Of a stretch of DNA of 64,000 nucleotides, positions 11,441-18,956 are shown one piece after another (position 1 is the first letter of the stretch; the number at the start of each line of letters is the position of its first letter). Origin of the DNA: Curtobacterium sp. VKM Ac-1376. GTDB lineage: Bacteria; Actinomycetota; Actinomycetes; Actinomycetales; Microbacteriaceae. The position numbers were made by a program, and so were the translations under genes. The stretch is taken from contig NZ_JADKRV010000006.1 in assembly GCF_015351025.1 (NCBI RefSeq), positions 62,001 through 126,000 of the forward strand, read 5' to 3'. The notes under the pieces were generated by a model that was not told the DNA's origin, searched no databases, and was given only the letters and a program-made list of their open reading frames with translations.

Positions 11441-11471
11441 GTTCCAGGGCCGTCTGTCACGTCACCCGCGC

Positions 11472-11511
11472 AGCGACAGTCCACGCGCACGGCGGCGCGT
11501 GGAGTGTCGCT
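11472..11511. terminator. Terminator at the end of the ABC operon
   Basis: A 17-bp stem with one mismatch (AGCGACAGTCCACGCGC against its complement at 11495-11511) reaches the stop codon of the fused ATPase gene. Confidence 0.65.
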
Positions 11512-13217
11512 CAGTCCGTGAGGTCGGCGGCCGCTCCGTCGGCGGCGGACCGCTGCGCGGGCCCGGCGGCCAGCCGCGCCACGGCGTGCAGCAGCCGCGC
11601 CGTCACCGGGTGGGCCGGGCGCGCGAAGACCTCGGCGGCGGGGCCGTGCTCGACGACCGCGCCCCGGTGCACCACGAGCACCTCGTCGGCCATCCGCCGG
11701 ACCGCCCGGAGGTCGTGCGACACCAACACCATCGCCACGCCGGTCTCGTCGCGGAGCCGCTCGAGCAGCCGCAGCACCGCGTCCTGCACCGTGGCGTCGA
11801 GGGCGGTCACCGGCTCGTCGAGCACGACGACCTCGGGCCCGGTCGCCAGCGCGCGGGCGATCGCGAGCCGTTGCCGTTGCCCGCCGGAAAGGGTGCGGGG
11901 GGAGCGGGACCGGAGCGCTGGGTCGAGGTCGACCTGTCGCAGTGCCGAGTCGACCCGGTCGCCGAGCGCTCCGCGCGCCCGCCGTTCGTCGCCCCGCGAG
12001 AACGCGTCGGCGAGGACCCGCTCGACCGTCCACCGCTCGTCGAAGGTGGCACCGGGGTCCTGCACGACCGCCGCCACCCGGTGACGTCGAGGGCGGCGCT
12101 CGCGCTCGGGCAGCGGGACCCAGGGCTCGTCGTCGAGCGTGACCGTGCCGGCGTCGGGCGTCTCGAGCCCGAGGAGCATCCTGACCACCGTCGTCTTGCC
12201 CGATCCCGAGGCCCCGATCACTCCGAGCACCCGGCCGCGCTCGAGCCCGAACGACACATCGTCGACCGCGAGCACCCCGCCGTACTCCCGCGAGAGCCCC
12301 CGCGCCGCGAGCACGCCGCCCCTCGCACCGTGCGAGGTCGGCTGCGAACCGTGCGAGGTTCCGTCGTCCGTGCGAGCGTCGGAGCCTCGCACGGACGACG
12401 GAACCTCGCACCGAACCACAGCGGGCGCAGCCGCAGCCGAGCCGGCCGCCGCCGCATCCGCCGCACGCACCAGCGCCCGCGTCGCCGGGTGCACGGGCGC
12501 CGCGAAGACCTCGGCCACCGCCCCCTGCTCGACGATCCGCCCCTCGTGCACGACGGCGACCCGGTCGGCCCACCCCGCGACCAGCCCGAGGTCGTGCGTG
12601 ATGACGAGCAGCCCGGCGCCTCGGGCCTGGGCCGCACGCAGCTGCTCCATCACGGTGACCGCGACCCCGGCGTCGAGCGCCGTCGTCGGCTCGTCGGCCA
12701 CCAGGAGCGCGGGCGAGCCGACGGTGGCCGCGGCGATGAGGGCCCGCTGTCGCATCCCGCCCGACAACGTGCCGGCGAGCCGGCCGTCCGTCGTGATGTC
12801 CGGGTCGAGGCCCACCGCCTCGAGGGCATCGCGCACGGCGTCCACGCGCTCGGCCGCACCCATCTCGGTGTGCAGGCGGAGGGTGTCGGCGACCTCGCGG
12901 CCGACGGGACGCAGCGGGTCCAGCGCACCCAGGGCCTCCTGGCCGACGTAGCCGACCCGCGACCCGCGCACCCGGCGCCACCGTCGGTCGGACCAACCGC
13001 GGACGTCGAGTCCGTCGACGCCGAAGGTGTCGGCGTGCACGGCGGCGCCGGCCGCGGACAACCCGAGGACGGCGCGGGCGGTGACGGTCTTGCCGGAGCC
13101 GGAGGCACCGACCAGCGCGACGCACTCGCCGGCGTCGACGCGCAGGTCGACCCCGTGCACGATCCGCGTGCTGCCGATCGAGACGGTGAGTCCGCGGACG
13201 TCGAGGACGGCGCTCAC
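11511..13217 (-). CDS. Fused double ATPase of a peptide/nickel-type ABC importer
   Basis: 568 aa, two complete ABC domains as in GsiA/YejF-type proteins (DppD+DppF fused). NBD1: Walker A GASGSGKT (37-44), signature LSGGMRQR, Walker B LLVADEPTTALD. NBD2: Walker A GASGSGKT, signature LSGGQRQR, Walker B VVVLDEPVTALD, then the DppF-like HPVTARLL tail. It energises the two permeases upstream. The start is GTG overlapping the permease stop (GTGA). Oddity: the NBD1-NBD2 linker, about residues 269-299, is encoded by a long palindromic element (12321-12412) also present in an intergenic region at 31 kb, giving a low-complexity Ser/Asp/Gly-rich linker. Both ATPase sites look intact. Confidence 0.93.
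   Translation of the reverse strand: MSAVLDVRGLTVSIGSTRIVHGVDLRVDAGECVALVGASGSGKTVTARAVLGLSAAGAAVHADTFGVDGLDVRGWSDRRWRRVRGSRVGYVGQEALGALDPLRPVGREVADTLRLHTEMGAAERVDAVRDALEAVGLDPDITTDGRLAGTLSGGMRQRALIAAATVGSPALLVADEPTTALDAGVAVTVMEQLRAAQARGAGLLVITHDLGLVAGWADRVAVVHEGRIVEQGAVAEVFAAPVHPATRALVRAADAAAAGSAAAAPAVVRCEVPSSVRGSDARTDDGTSHGSQPTSHGARGGVLAARGLSREYGGVLAVDDVSFGLERGRVLGVIGASGSGKTTVVRMLLGLETPDAGTVTLDDEPWVPLPERERRPRRHRVAAVVQDPGATFDERWTVERVLADAFSRGDERRARGALGDRVDSALRQVDLDPALRSRSPRTLSGGQRQRLAIARALATGPEVVVLDEPVTALDATVQDAVLRLLERLRDETGVAMVLVSHDLRAVRRMADEVLVVHRGAVVEHGPAAEVFARPAHPVTARLLHAVARLAAGPAQRSAADGAAADLTD
12321..12412. repeat. GTGCGAGG-type palindromic element, copy inside a coding region
   Basis: It starts with CCTCGCACCGTGCGAGG (12321-12337), a 17-bp palindrome. 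A perfect 26-bp stem follows (12351-12376 with its complement ending at 12411; arms begin GTGCGAGGTTCCG). The same palindrome and the same 13-bp arms recur at 31364-31464. Here the element is read in frame by the ABC ATPase gene on the minus strand. Confidence 0.85.
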
Positions 13218-14113
13218 CGGGCCGCTCCCGTCTGTCGGATCGCCCGGCCGAGCACCGTGACCGCCGTCGCGAGGACCACGATCGCGAGCCCCGGGAACGT
13301 GCTCATCCACGGCGCCGTCTGCAGGTAGGTGCGGCCGTCGGCCAGCATCGCGCCCCACTCCGGTGCCGGCGGTGGTGTGCCGACTCCGAGGTAGCTGAGC
13401 GCCGAGGCCCACACCACGGCCTGTCCGACCCCGAGCGTGGCGACGGCGACGACGGGCCACAGCGCGGTCGGCAGCACGTGGCGGGCGACGATCCGGGCTG
13501 GGGAGCGGCCGAGCAGCACCGCGGTCTCGACCACCTGGGAACCGCGCGCCGCCCGCACCAGCCCCCGGACGATACGGGCGTACCCGGGCGCGGTCGCGAA
13601 CCCGACCGCGAGCACGGCCGGGACCGGGCCGGGGCCGGTCACGGCGATCACGACCAGGGCGACGAGCAGGAGCGGCAGGGCGAACGCGACCTCGGTGGCG
13701 CGCCCGATCACGGCGTCGAGCAGGCGACCGAGGCGACCGGCGCCAGCGCCCAGTCCCGCGACGACGCCGAGCAGGACCCCCGCTCCGCCGCCGATCAGGG
13801 TGGCGGCGACGCCGACGACGAGCGACGCGCGGGTGCCCGCGACCACCCGTGCCAGGACGTCGCGGCCGGACTCGTCGGTGCCGAACGGGTGGGCGCCGCT
13901 CGGGGCCTGCAGCGCATCGGCCGGGTGCACCGCGAGCGGGTCGCCCCCGCCGAGCAGGCCGGGCCAGGCCGCCGCCACCACGGCCACCAGGACGACCGCC
14001 CCCGCAGCGATGCCGCCGACGCCGAGCGTCCCCCCACGGACGCGCTCGGTGTCGACGGCGCTCTGGCGCCCGGATGATCCGGTCTGGAGGCCCGGGTCGG
14101 CGATCCCGCTCAC
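13214..14113 (-). CDS. ABC importer permease (OppC/DppC-like)
   Basis: 299 aa. A membrane helix near the N-terminus is followed by the OppC/DppC-specific pattern HPFGTDESGRDVLARVVAGTRASL. The BPD_transp_1 core with about five more helices has the EAA loop region ETAVLLGRSPARIVARHVLP, which contacts the ATPase. The GTG start overlaps the upstream permease stop (GTGA), and its own stop overlaps the ATPase start, so the whole operon is translationally coupled. It forms the membrane channel with the OppB-like partner. The N-terminal 20 residues are encoded by sequence containing a GGAGGCCCG core seen in many hairpins of this window. Confidence 0.92.
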   Translation of the reverse strand: MSGIADPGLQTGSSGRQSAVDTERVRGGTLGVGGIAAGAVVLVAVVAAAWPGLLGGGDPLAVHPADALQAPSGAHPFGTDESGRDVLARVVAGTRASLVVGVAATLIGGGAGVLLGVVAGLGAGAGRLGRLLDAVIGRATEVAFALPLLLVALVVIAVTGPGPVPAVLAVGFATAPGYARIVRGLVRAARGSQVVETAVLLGRSPARIVARHVLPTALWPVVAVATLGVGQAVVWASALSYLGVGTPPPAPEWGAMLADGRTYLQTAPWMSTFPGLAIVVLATAVTVLGRAIRQTGAAR

Positions 14114-15174
14114 CGCGCGCCCGCCCGTCGGCCGGGTCCACGGCCGTGCGCACGGCCTCGCCCGCGCCGGCCAGTCGCGGCACGCGGGTCGACGGCACGC
14201 TCGACGAGGTCGGCCACGGCGAGCACCACGACGTACGCCGCCGCGGAGACCAGGGCGATCCCGGCGACGAGCGGCATGTCCCGCTGGGTGACGGCGGTGA
14301 CGAGGGCGCGGCCGATGCCGGGCAGCGCGAACACCGATTCGACGACGACGGCTCCGGAGACGAGCGAGCCGAAGGCCCAGGCGGACAGCGCGATCCCGGG
14401 CAGGGCGGCGTGCCGGAGCAGGTGCCGCCCGAAGAGCCCGAGCCGCGTCTCGCCCCGTCCCCGCGCGGCGAGCGCGAAAGCCGATCGCTGCGCATCGACG
14501 ACACCGTCCCGCACGGTCTCGGCGAGGTACCCCGCCACCGGCACGGCCACGGTCAGCACCGGCAGGACCCACCCGCGAGCGGTGCCGTCGCTCACCGCGG
14601 GCACCCACCCGAGGGCGCTGGCGAACACGACGATGAGCACGCTGCCGAGCCAGAAGTGCGGCATGACGCTCGCGGTGACGCTGAGTGCGCTCGTCAAGCC
14701 CGCCGCGATCGGGCCCTGCTGGGTCGAGAACCAGGCCGCGACGACCGCCAGGACCCAGGCGACGGCGAGCCCCGTGACCGCCAGGGTCAGGGTCACGGGC
14801 AGCTGCTGTCCGAGCAGCGTCGCGACCGGGGTGCGGAACGCGTACGAGTCCCCGAGCTGCCCGGTCGCCAGGCGTCCGAGGAACACCGCGTACTGCACCA
14901 GGACCGGACGGTCGAGGCCGTACTCGTGGCGGACCTGGGCAACGGCCTCGGCGGAGGCCTGCGAGCCGGGGCCGCCGAGGATCGCGAGCGCGGGGTCACC
15001 CGGGATGAGCCCGATCGCGACGAAGACGATCGTCGCGACGGCCCAGAGCACACCGATGCCACCGAGGACGCGCCGCACCGCCCAGAGCGTCCAGCGCCCT
15101 GCGGCCGAGCCACGAGTCGTCCGCAGGCGGTCCACCGGGCGCGGGCCGGGCCTCCTGTCCGATCTGTCCGTCAC
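14110..15174 (-). CDS. ABC importer permease (OppB/DppB-like)
   Basis: 354 aa, somewhat longer than usual at both ends (basic N-terminus; Arg/Gly-rich C-terminal tail). The first helix (WAVRRVLGGIGVLWAVATIVFVAIGLIPGDP) and the following FLGRLATGQLGDSY segment are hallmarks of the OppB/DppB family. The EAA loop reads FALAARGRGETRLGLFGRHLLR. The GTG start lies 4 nt after the stop of the lipoprotein gene; its stop overlaps the OppC-like start. It forms the heterodimeric channel for the importer. Confidence 0.92.
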   Translation of the reverse strand: MTDRSDRRPGPRPVDRLRTTRGSAAGRWTLWAVRRVLGGIGVLWAVATIVFVAIGLIPGDPALAILGGPGSQASAEAVAQVRHEYGLDRPVLVQYAVFLGRLATGQLGDSYAFRTPVATLLGQQLPVTLTLAVTGLAVAWVLAVVAAWFSTQQGPIAAGLTSALSVTASVMPHFWLGSVLIVVFASALGWVPAVSDGTARGWVLPVLTVAVPVAGYLAETVRDGVVDAQRSAFALAARGRGETRLGLFGRHLLRHAALPGIALSAWAFGSLVSGAVVVESVFALPGIGRALVTAVTQRDMPLVAGIALVSAAAYVVVLAVADLVERAVDPRAATGRRGRGRAHGRGPGRRAGAR

Positions 15175-15178
15175 CGCG

Positions 15179-16816
15179 TCAGCGGTCGATCCAGGCGGTG
15201 CCGAACCACGGCGTCGACACGGGGGTCGTCTCGATGCCGTGCACGGCCGAGCGCACCAGGAAGTGGTTCTGCTGGTCGTAGAGCGGCAGGACGGTGTCGC
15301 TCGCCAGGATCGCCTTCTGGGCCCGCTCGTACAGGTCGGCGCGCTCGTCGGCGTCCGACGTGCGGGCGGCCTGCTCGAGCAGCTCGTCGAGCGCGGGGTC
15401 GTCGAGCTGGGCGAGGTTGGCGAAGTAGCCGGACGGAGCCGGTTCGATGCTCGCACTGTCGTACAGGATGCGCAGGACGTCGGGGCCGACCTTCGTGTAC
15501 GGGGCGCTGACCACGTCGTACTCGTTCGCAGCGAGGGCCGCGTACCAGCTGGACAGGTCGAGCTCGTCGAGCACCACCTTGAACCCGACGGCCTTCTCGG
15601 ACGCCTGGATCTGCTGGAACAGGCTCCGCTCCGCAGGCACCGACTGGTTCGTCGAGACCGGGAACGTCACGGTGAGCTGCTGGCCGTCCTTCTCGCGGAT
15701 GCCGTCCGACCCGACCTTCCACCCGGCGTCGTCGAGGAGCTGCTCCGCCTCGGCGGGGGAGTACTCGAACCGGCTCTTCTCCGAGTACGCCAGCGGCTCG
15801 GCGCTGGAGAGCACCGAGGAGGAGCGCTTCGCGGTGCCGAGGAACAGCGACTGCAGGCCGGGGTCGATCTCGGCGCCGGCGATGAAGGCCCGGCGCACGG
15901 CATCGTCGCGGAAGACGCCGTGCCCGGAGTTCAGCTCGAGGCGGTTCGAGGCGCCCGGGCGCGGGGCGTCGAGGTCACGGACGGCGCCCTTCGCCGAGGC
16001 GGCCTTGAGCTGATCCGGCTGGGCGTTGTCGATCACGTCGACCTGACCGGCCTGCAGTGCGGCGTAGCGCGAGGTCGAGTCGGGCAGGAACCGCCAGGTG
16101 ATGCCCGACAGGCGCGGTGTCGTGTCCGAGCCGCCGAGCGGGGTGTAGTCGGCGTTCTTCGTCAGGGTGACGCGGTCGCCGTGCTTCCAGCCGGTGACCT
16201 CGAACGGGCCGGTGCCGACGGGGGACTCGCAGTTCGTGGCCTGCTTGCGCTCGAGCGCCTTCGGGGACTCCATGCCGACCCACGGCTGCGAGAAGGACTC
16301 GAGCAGGGCGCTGTCCGGACGGCTCAGGGTCAGGGTCACGGTGTGCTCGGCGGTGGCGGTGGCCTTCGTGATCGACTGCAGCGCCAGGTAGCCGGTGCTC
16401 GACGCGGTGGCCGGGTCCTGCACGTGCTCGATGTTCGCGACGACCGCAGCGGCGTCGAACGGGGTGCCGTCGGTGAAGGTGACGTCGTCGCGCAGGGTGA
16501 ACGTCAGGGTCTTGCCGTCGTCGCTCGTCGTCCACTTCGTCGCGAGTTCCGGTGTGGGCTCGCCGTCCTCGAGCCCGACGAGCTCCTCGATGTACTGCGT
16601 CGCCAGGAGTGCCTGCGGGTAGTTGCCGCCGACGTGCGGGTCGAGGCAGGTCGGCTCGGCGTCACCGGAGGCGTAGGTGAGCGTGCCGCCCGCGACGGGG
16701 CTGCTGTTCCCCGTGCTCGAGTCGCCCCCGGCGCCGCTGCACGCTGCGAGGGTGAGGGCGATCACGGTGGCGCTGGCGACGGCGGCGACGGTTTTCTGTA
16801 CTGAGTCCAAGATCAT
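15179..16816 (-). CDS. Solute-binding lipoprotein of the ABC importer (SBP_bac_5)
   Basis: 545 aa, family 5 extracellular binding protein (peptides, nickel, opines). The N-terminus has a signal peptide and lipobox LAAC with Cys26 as the lipid-anchored residue. The family signature GTLTYASGDAEPTCLDPH, the FTLRDDVTFTDGTPFDA block and the C-terminal LPLYDQQNHFLV region are present. It is first gene of the operon, divergent from a TetR gene across only 32 bp. TAGACT on the minus strand (16831..16826) lies 9 nt before the ATG, so the transcript may be nearly leaderless. Ligand cannot be predicted from sequence. Confidence 0.93.
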   Translation of the reverse strand: MILDSVQKTVAAVASATVIALTLAACSGAGGDSSTGNSSPVAGGTLTYASGDAEPTCLDPHVGGNYPQALLATQYIEELVGLEDGEPTPELATKWTTSDDGKTLTFTLRDDVTFTDGTPFDAAAVVANIEHVQDPATASSTGYLALQSITKATATAEHTVTLTLSRPDSALLESFSQPWVGMESPKALERKQATNCESPVGTGPFEVTGWKHGDRVTLTKNADYTPLGGSDTTPRLSGITWRFLPDSTSRYAALQAGQVDVIDNAQPDQLKAASAKGAVRDLDAPRPGASNRLELNSGHGVFRDDAVRRAFIAGAEIDPGLQSLFLGTAKRSSSVLSSAEPLAYSEKSRFEYSPAEAEQLLDDAGWKVGSDGIREKDGQQLTVTFPVSTNQSVPAERSLFQQIQASEKAVGFKVVLDELDLSSWYAALAANEYDVVSAPYTKVGPDVLRILYDSASIEPAPSGYFANLAQLDDPALDELLEQAARTSDADERADLYERAQKAILASDTVLPLYDQQNHFLVRSAVHGIETTPVSTPWFGTAWIDR

Positions 16817-16848
16817 GGCTGGACGAGTCTAGCGGTTTACTGGGGGCC

Positions 16849-17448
16849 ATGGACGAACCGATCCGCCGCGGTGGCCGCCCCCGACGTTCGAGCGCTCAGG
16901 TGCTCGCGGACGCGGCCGCCGAACTGTTCCTCGAGCAGGGGTACGGACGCACCACGATCGACCAGATCGCCGCCCGCGCCGGGGTCAGCCGCGGGACGTT
17001 CTTCAACTACTTCCCGGCGAAGGCCGACGTGATGTGGCTCGAGCTCGACGCCGCCGTGGCCGGGCTGCCGGGGTACCTGGCGGCCTCCACCGAACCGAGC
17101 GTCGTCCGGGCCGTCGAGCAGGCGCTCCTCGCCGCCGCCCGCGCGCACGATCCCGAGCGGGTGCCGTGGGCGGTCGCGCAGGCCGAGGTGATGGACATCG
17201 GCTCGGAGCTCGTCGCGGGGGTCGCTGTGCGGGTGACGGCGCAGCACGAGGCCGTCGCCGCCTTCGTCGCCGGGCGCACGGGGGAGCAGCCGCACTCGCT
17301 CTGGCCGCAGACGGTGTCCGGCGCGATGCTCGGGGCCGCCGCCGCCGCGTTCGGCGTGTGGGTCACCGACGGGGTCGGCCGCCGATCGCTCGTCGAGTAC
17401 GTCGCGGCGGCGCTCACCCCGGTGGTCGCGGGCCTCGACGCCCGCTGA
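16849..17448 (+). CDS. TetR-family regulator divergent from the ABC importer operon
   Basis: 199 aa. N-terminal TetR domain with recognition helix region TTIDQIAARAGVSRGTFFNYFPAKADV (about residues 38-64). The C-terminal helical domain is rich in Ala and resembles MftR/AcrR-like C-domains. The ATG is separated from the lipoprotein ATG by 32 bp, so promoters in both directions must overlap and one bound protein could block both. TTTACT (16836-16841) is 7 nt before the ATG, compatible with a leaderless message. I see no clear palindrome in the gap, so the operator is unidentified. Regulation of the importer is inferred from position. Confidence 0.9.
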   Translation: MDEPIRRGGRPRRSSAQVLADAAAELFLEQGYGRTTIDQIAARAGVSRGTFFNYFPAKADVMWLELDAAVAGLPGYLAASTEPSVVRAVEQALLAAARAHDPERVPWAVAQAEVMDIGSELVAGVAVRVTAQHEAVAAFVAGRTGEQPHSLWPQTVSGAMLGAAAAAFGVWVTDGVGRRSLVEYVAAALTPVVAGLDAR

Positions 17449-17692
17449 CGCGCCGGCGTCCTCCGGTCGCGCCCGGGGCGGTGGGCGTGACCGACGGTCG
17501 GTCTGGAGGCCCGTGGCGGCCTGGCCCCGCGCCTCCCGTCCGCCGGTCGGTCGCGCTGGGAACACGCCGTCGGCTTGCCACGACGCCGCCTCGCAGCCGA
17601 GACGCCGCCGAATCCGGAGGCGCCTCGAGCGCACGGCGGCGTCAGGCGAACACGCCGGCGTCCTGCGAGACGCCCCCGCCGCCCGCTGACGA
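17449..17692. other. GC-rich intergenic region with repeats, no gene seen
   Basis: Between convergent TetR and CDF genes. It holds a weak hairpin with the GGAGGCCCG core (17505-17536) and a direct repeat of CGCCGGCGTCCT (at about 17453 and 17653). GACGCCGCC and GGCGGCGTC arms enclose about 60 bp. No convincing coding sequence. Confidence 0.5.
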
Positions 17693-18715
17693 TCACTCCG
17701 TCCGCAGGGTCCCCGCACCACCGGACGCCACGTCCGAGGCCGTCCCGTCCCGGACGACCTCGGGCACGTCGCCGTCGGTCGGCACCAGGGACTCGTCGCC
17801 CGGGTAGCTCAGGGTGAGGACGGCCTCCTCGATGTACGGGCTCTCCTCCAACGACTCCTCGACGTTCCGGAGCCGGATCGCGACGTGCTCCTCGGTCTCG
17901 TTGCCGGTCAGGTCGACCGCCGCGACGAGGTAGACCCGCGACGGCCCGACGAACTCCAGGTGCAGGTAGGTGACCCGCTCCACCTGCGGCCGGCCGAGCA
18001 GCTCGACGAGCACCGCGTTCTCGAGCTCCGGCGACGTGCTCTCGCCGAGCAGGAACCGGCGGTTGCGGTCGATCAGGACGATGGCGACCACGCCGAGCAG
18101 GACGCCGATCGCGATCGAGCCGAGCGCGTCGAAGACCGCCAGCCCGGTGACCTGGTGCAGGAACACCCCGAGGAACGCGACGACCAGGCCGATCAGTGCG
18201 GCGGCGTCCTCGGCGAACACCGCACGGAGGGTCGGGTTCGACGACTGCAGCACGTGCCGGAGGACCGGCACCTTCCGCTTCGTCGCGGCACCGTGCGCCT
18301 GGCGGTAGGCCTGCAGGAAACTCGTGCCCTCGAGGCAGAACGACACCCCGAGCACGATGTAGTTGAGCACGACGTCCTCGGCGGGGCCGGTGTCGCCGAA
18401 CTCCGTGATGCCGTGGTAGATCGACACGATCGCACCGGCCGTGAACAGTCCGAAGGCCGCGAACATCGACCAGATGTAGGTCTCGCGCCCGTACCCGAGC
18501 GGGTGGGCGGTGTCGCGCTGCTTGCCGCCCCGACGTTCGGCGACGAGCAGGAAGATCTCGTTGCCGGTGTCCGCCCACGAGTGCGCGGCCTCGGCGACCA
18601 TCGAGGCGGACCCCGACACGAGTGACGCGATGGTCTTCGCGATCGCGACGAGCAGGTTCGCCCCGAACGCGATGAGGACGGTGACGAGCGACTCGGGGCG
18701 TTCTTCTGCGGGCAT
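17693..18715 (-). CDS. Cation diffusion facilitator (SLC30A9/ZnT9-like) transporter
   Basis: 340 aa, about six membrane helices. The metal site pattern of CDF transporters is visible: HSWADTGNE in helix 2 and [10 protein letters not shown] in helix 5 (an Asp/Glu-type site rather than the HxxxD of zinc exporters). The loop [17 protein letters not shown] and the [12 protein letters not shown] segment are typical of the SLC30A9-like subgroup. A cytosolic ferredoxin-like C-terminal domain follows. Metal specificity (Zn, Mn, Co) is not predictable. It is monocistronic and divergent from the ileS T-box leader. Confidence 0.9.
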   Translation of the reverse strand: MPAEERPESLVTVLIAFGANLLVAIAKTIASLVSGSASMVAEAAHSWADTGNEIFLLVAERRGGKQRDTAHPLGYGRETYIWSMFAAFGLFTAGAIVSIYHGITEFGDTGPAEDVVLNYIVLGVSFCLEGTSFLQAYRQAHGAATKRKVPVLRHVLQSSNPTLRAVFAEDAAALIGLVVAFLGVFLHQVTGLAVFDALGSIAIGVLLGVVAIVLIDRNRRFLLGESTSPELENAVLVELLGRPQVERVTYLHLEFVGPSRVYLVAAVDLTGNETEEHVAIRLRNVEESLEESPYIEEAVLTLSYPGDESLVPTDGDVPEVVRDGTASDVASGGAGTLRTE

Positions 18716-18747
18716 CGTTCAAGCATGCTCCCGTCCGGTAAAGTCGT

Positions 18748-18956
18748 CTTCCAAGAGCGTCGATCCGGCCATCACCGGGGAGCTTCCGGAAGAACGCGGG
18801 CCGCAGCACGGGCCCGTCAGTAGAACCGGGCGGGTTCGGGACCGTCACCACCCCGACACAGAGCGGTCGCACAGCACACACTGGGCGGCAAACGAGGTGG
18901 TACCGCGGAGCACGCTCCGTCCTCGTGGAGATCGAGCGAACCCACAAGGAGTCCCG
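18748..18956 (+). promoter_or_regulatory. T-box riboswitch of ileS, actinobacterial translational type
   Basis: The short stem I carries a candidate isoleucine specifier ATC (18771-18773, followed by A) in the conserved context CCGGCCATCACCGGGGAG. The GGAAGAACGC segment follows, and the T-box core GAGGTGGTACCGCGG (18894-18908) contains TGGT (18898-18901), which pairs with the NCCA end of uncharged tRNA. No U-run terminator is present. Instead CCTCGTGG (18921-18928) can pair at seven of eight positions with CCACAAGG (18942-18949), which includes the Shine-Dalgarno, so control is of translation start. This matches the ultrashort-stem T-boxes known for actinobacterial ileS. Confidence 0.85.
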
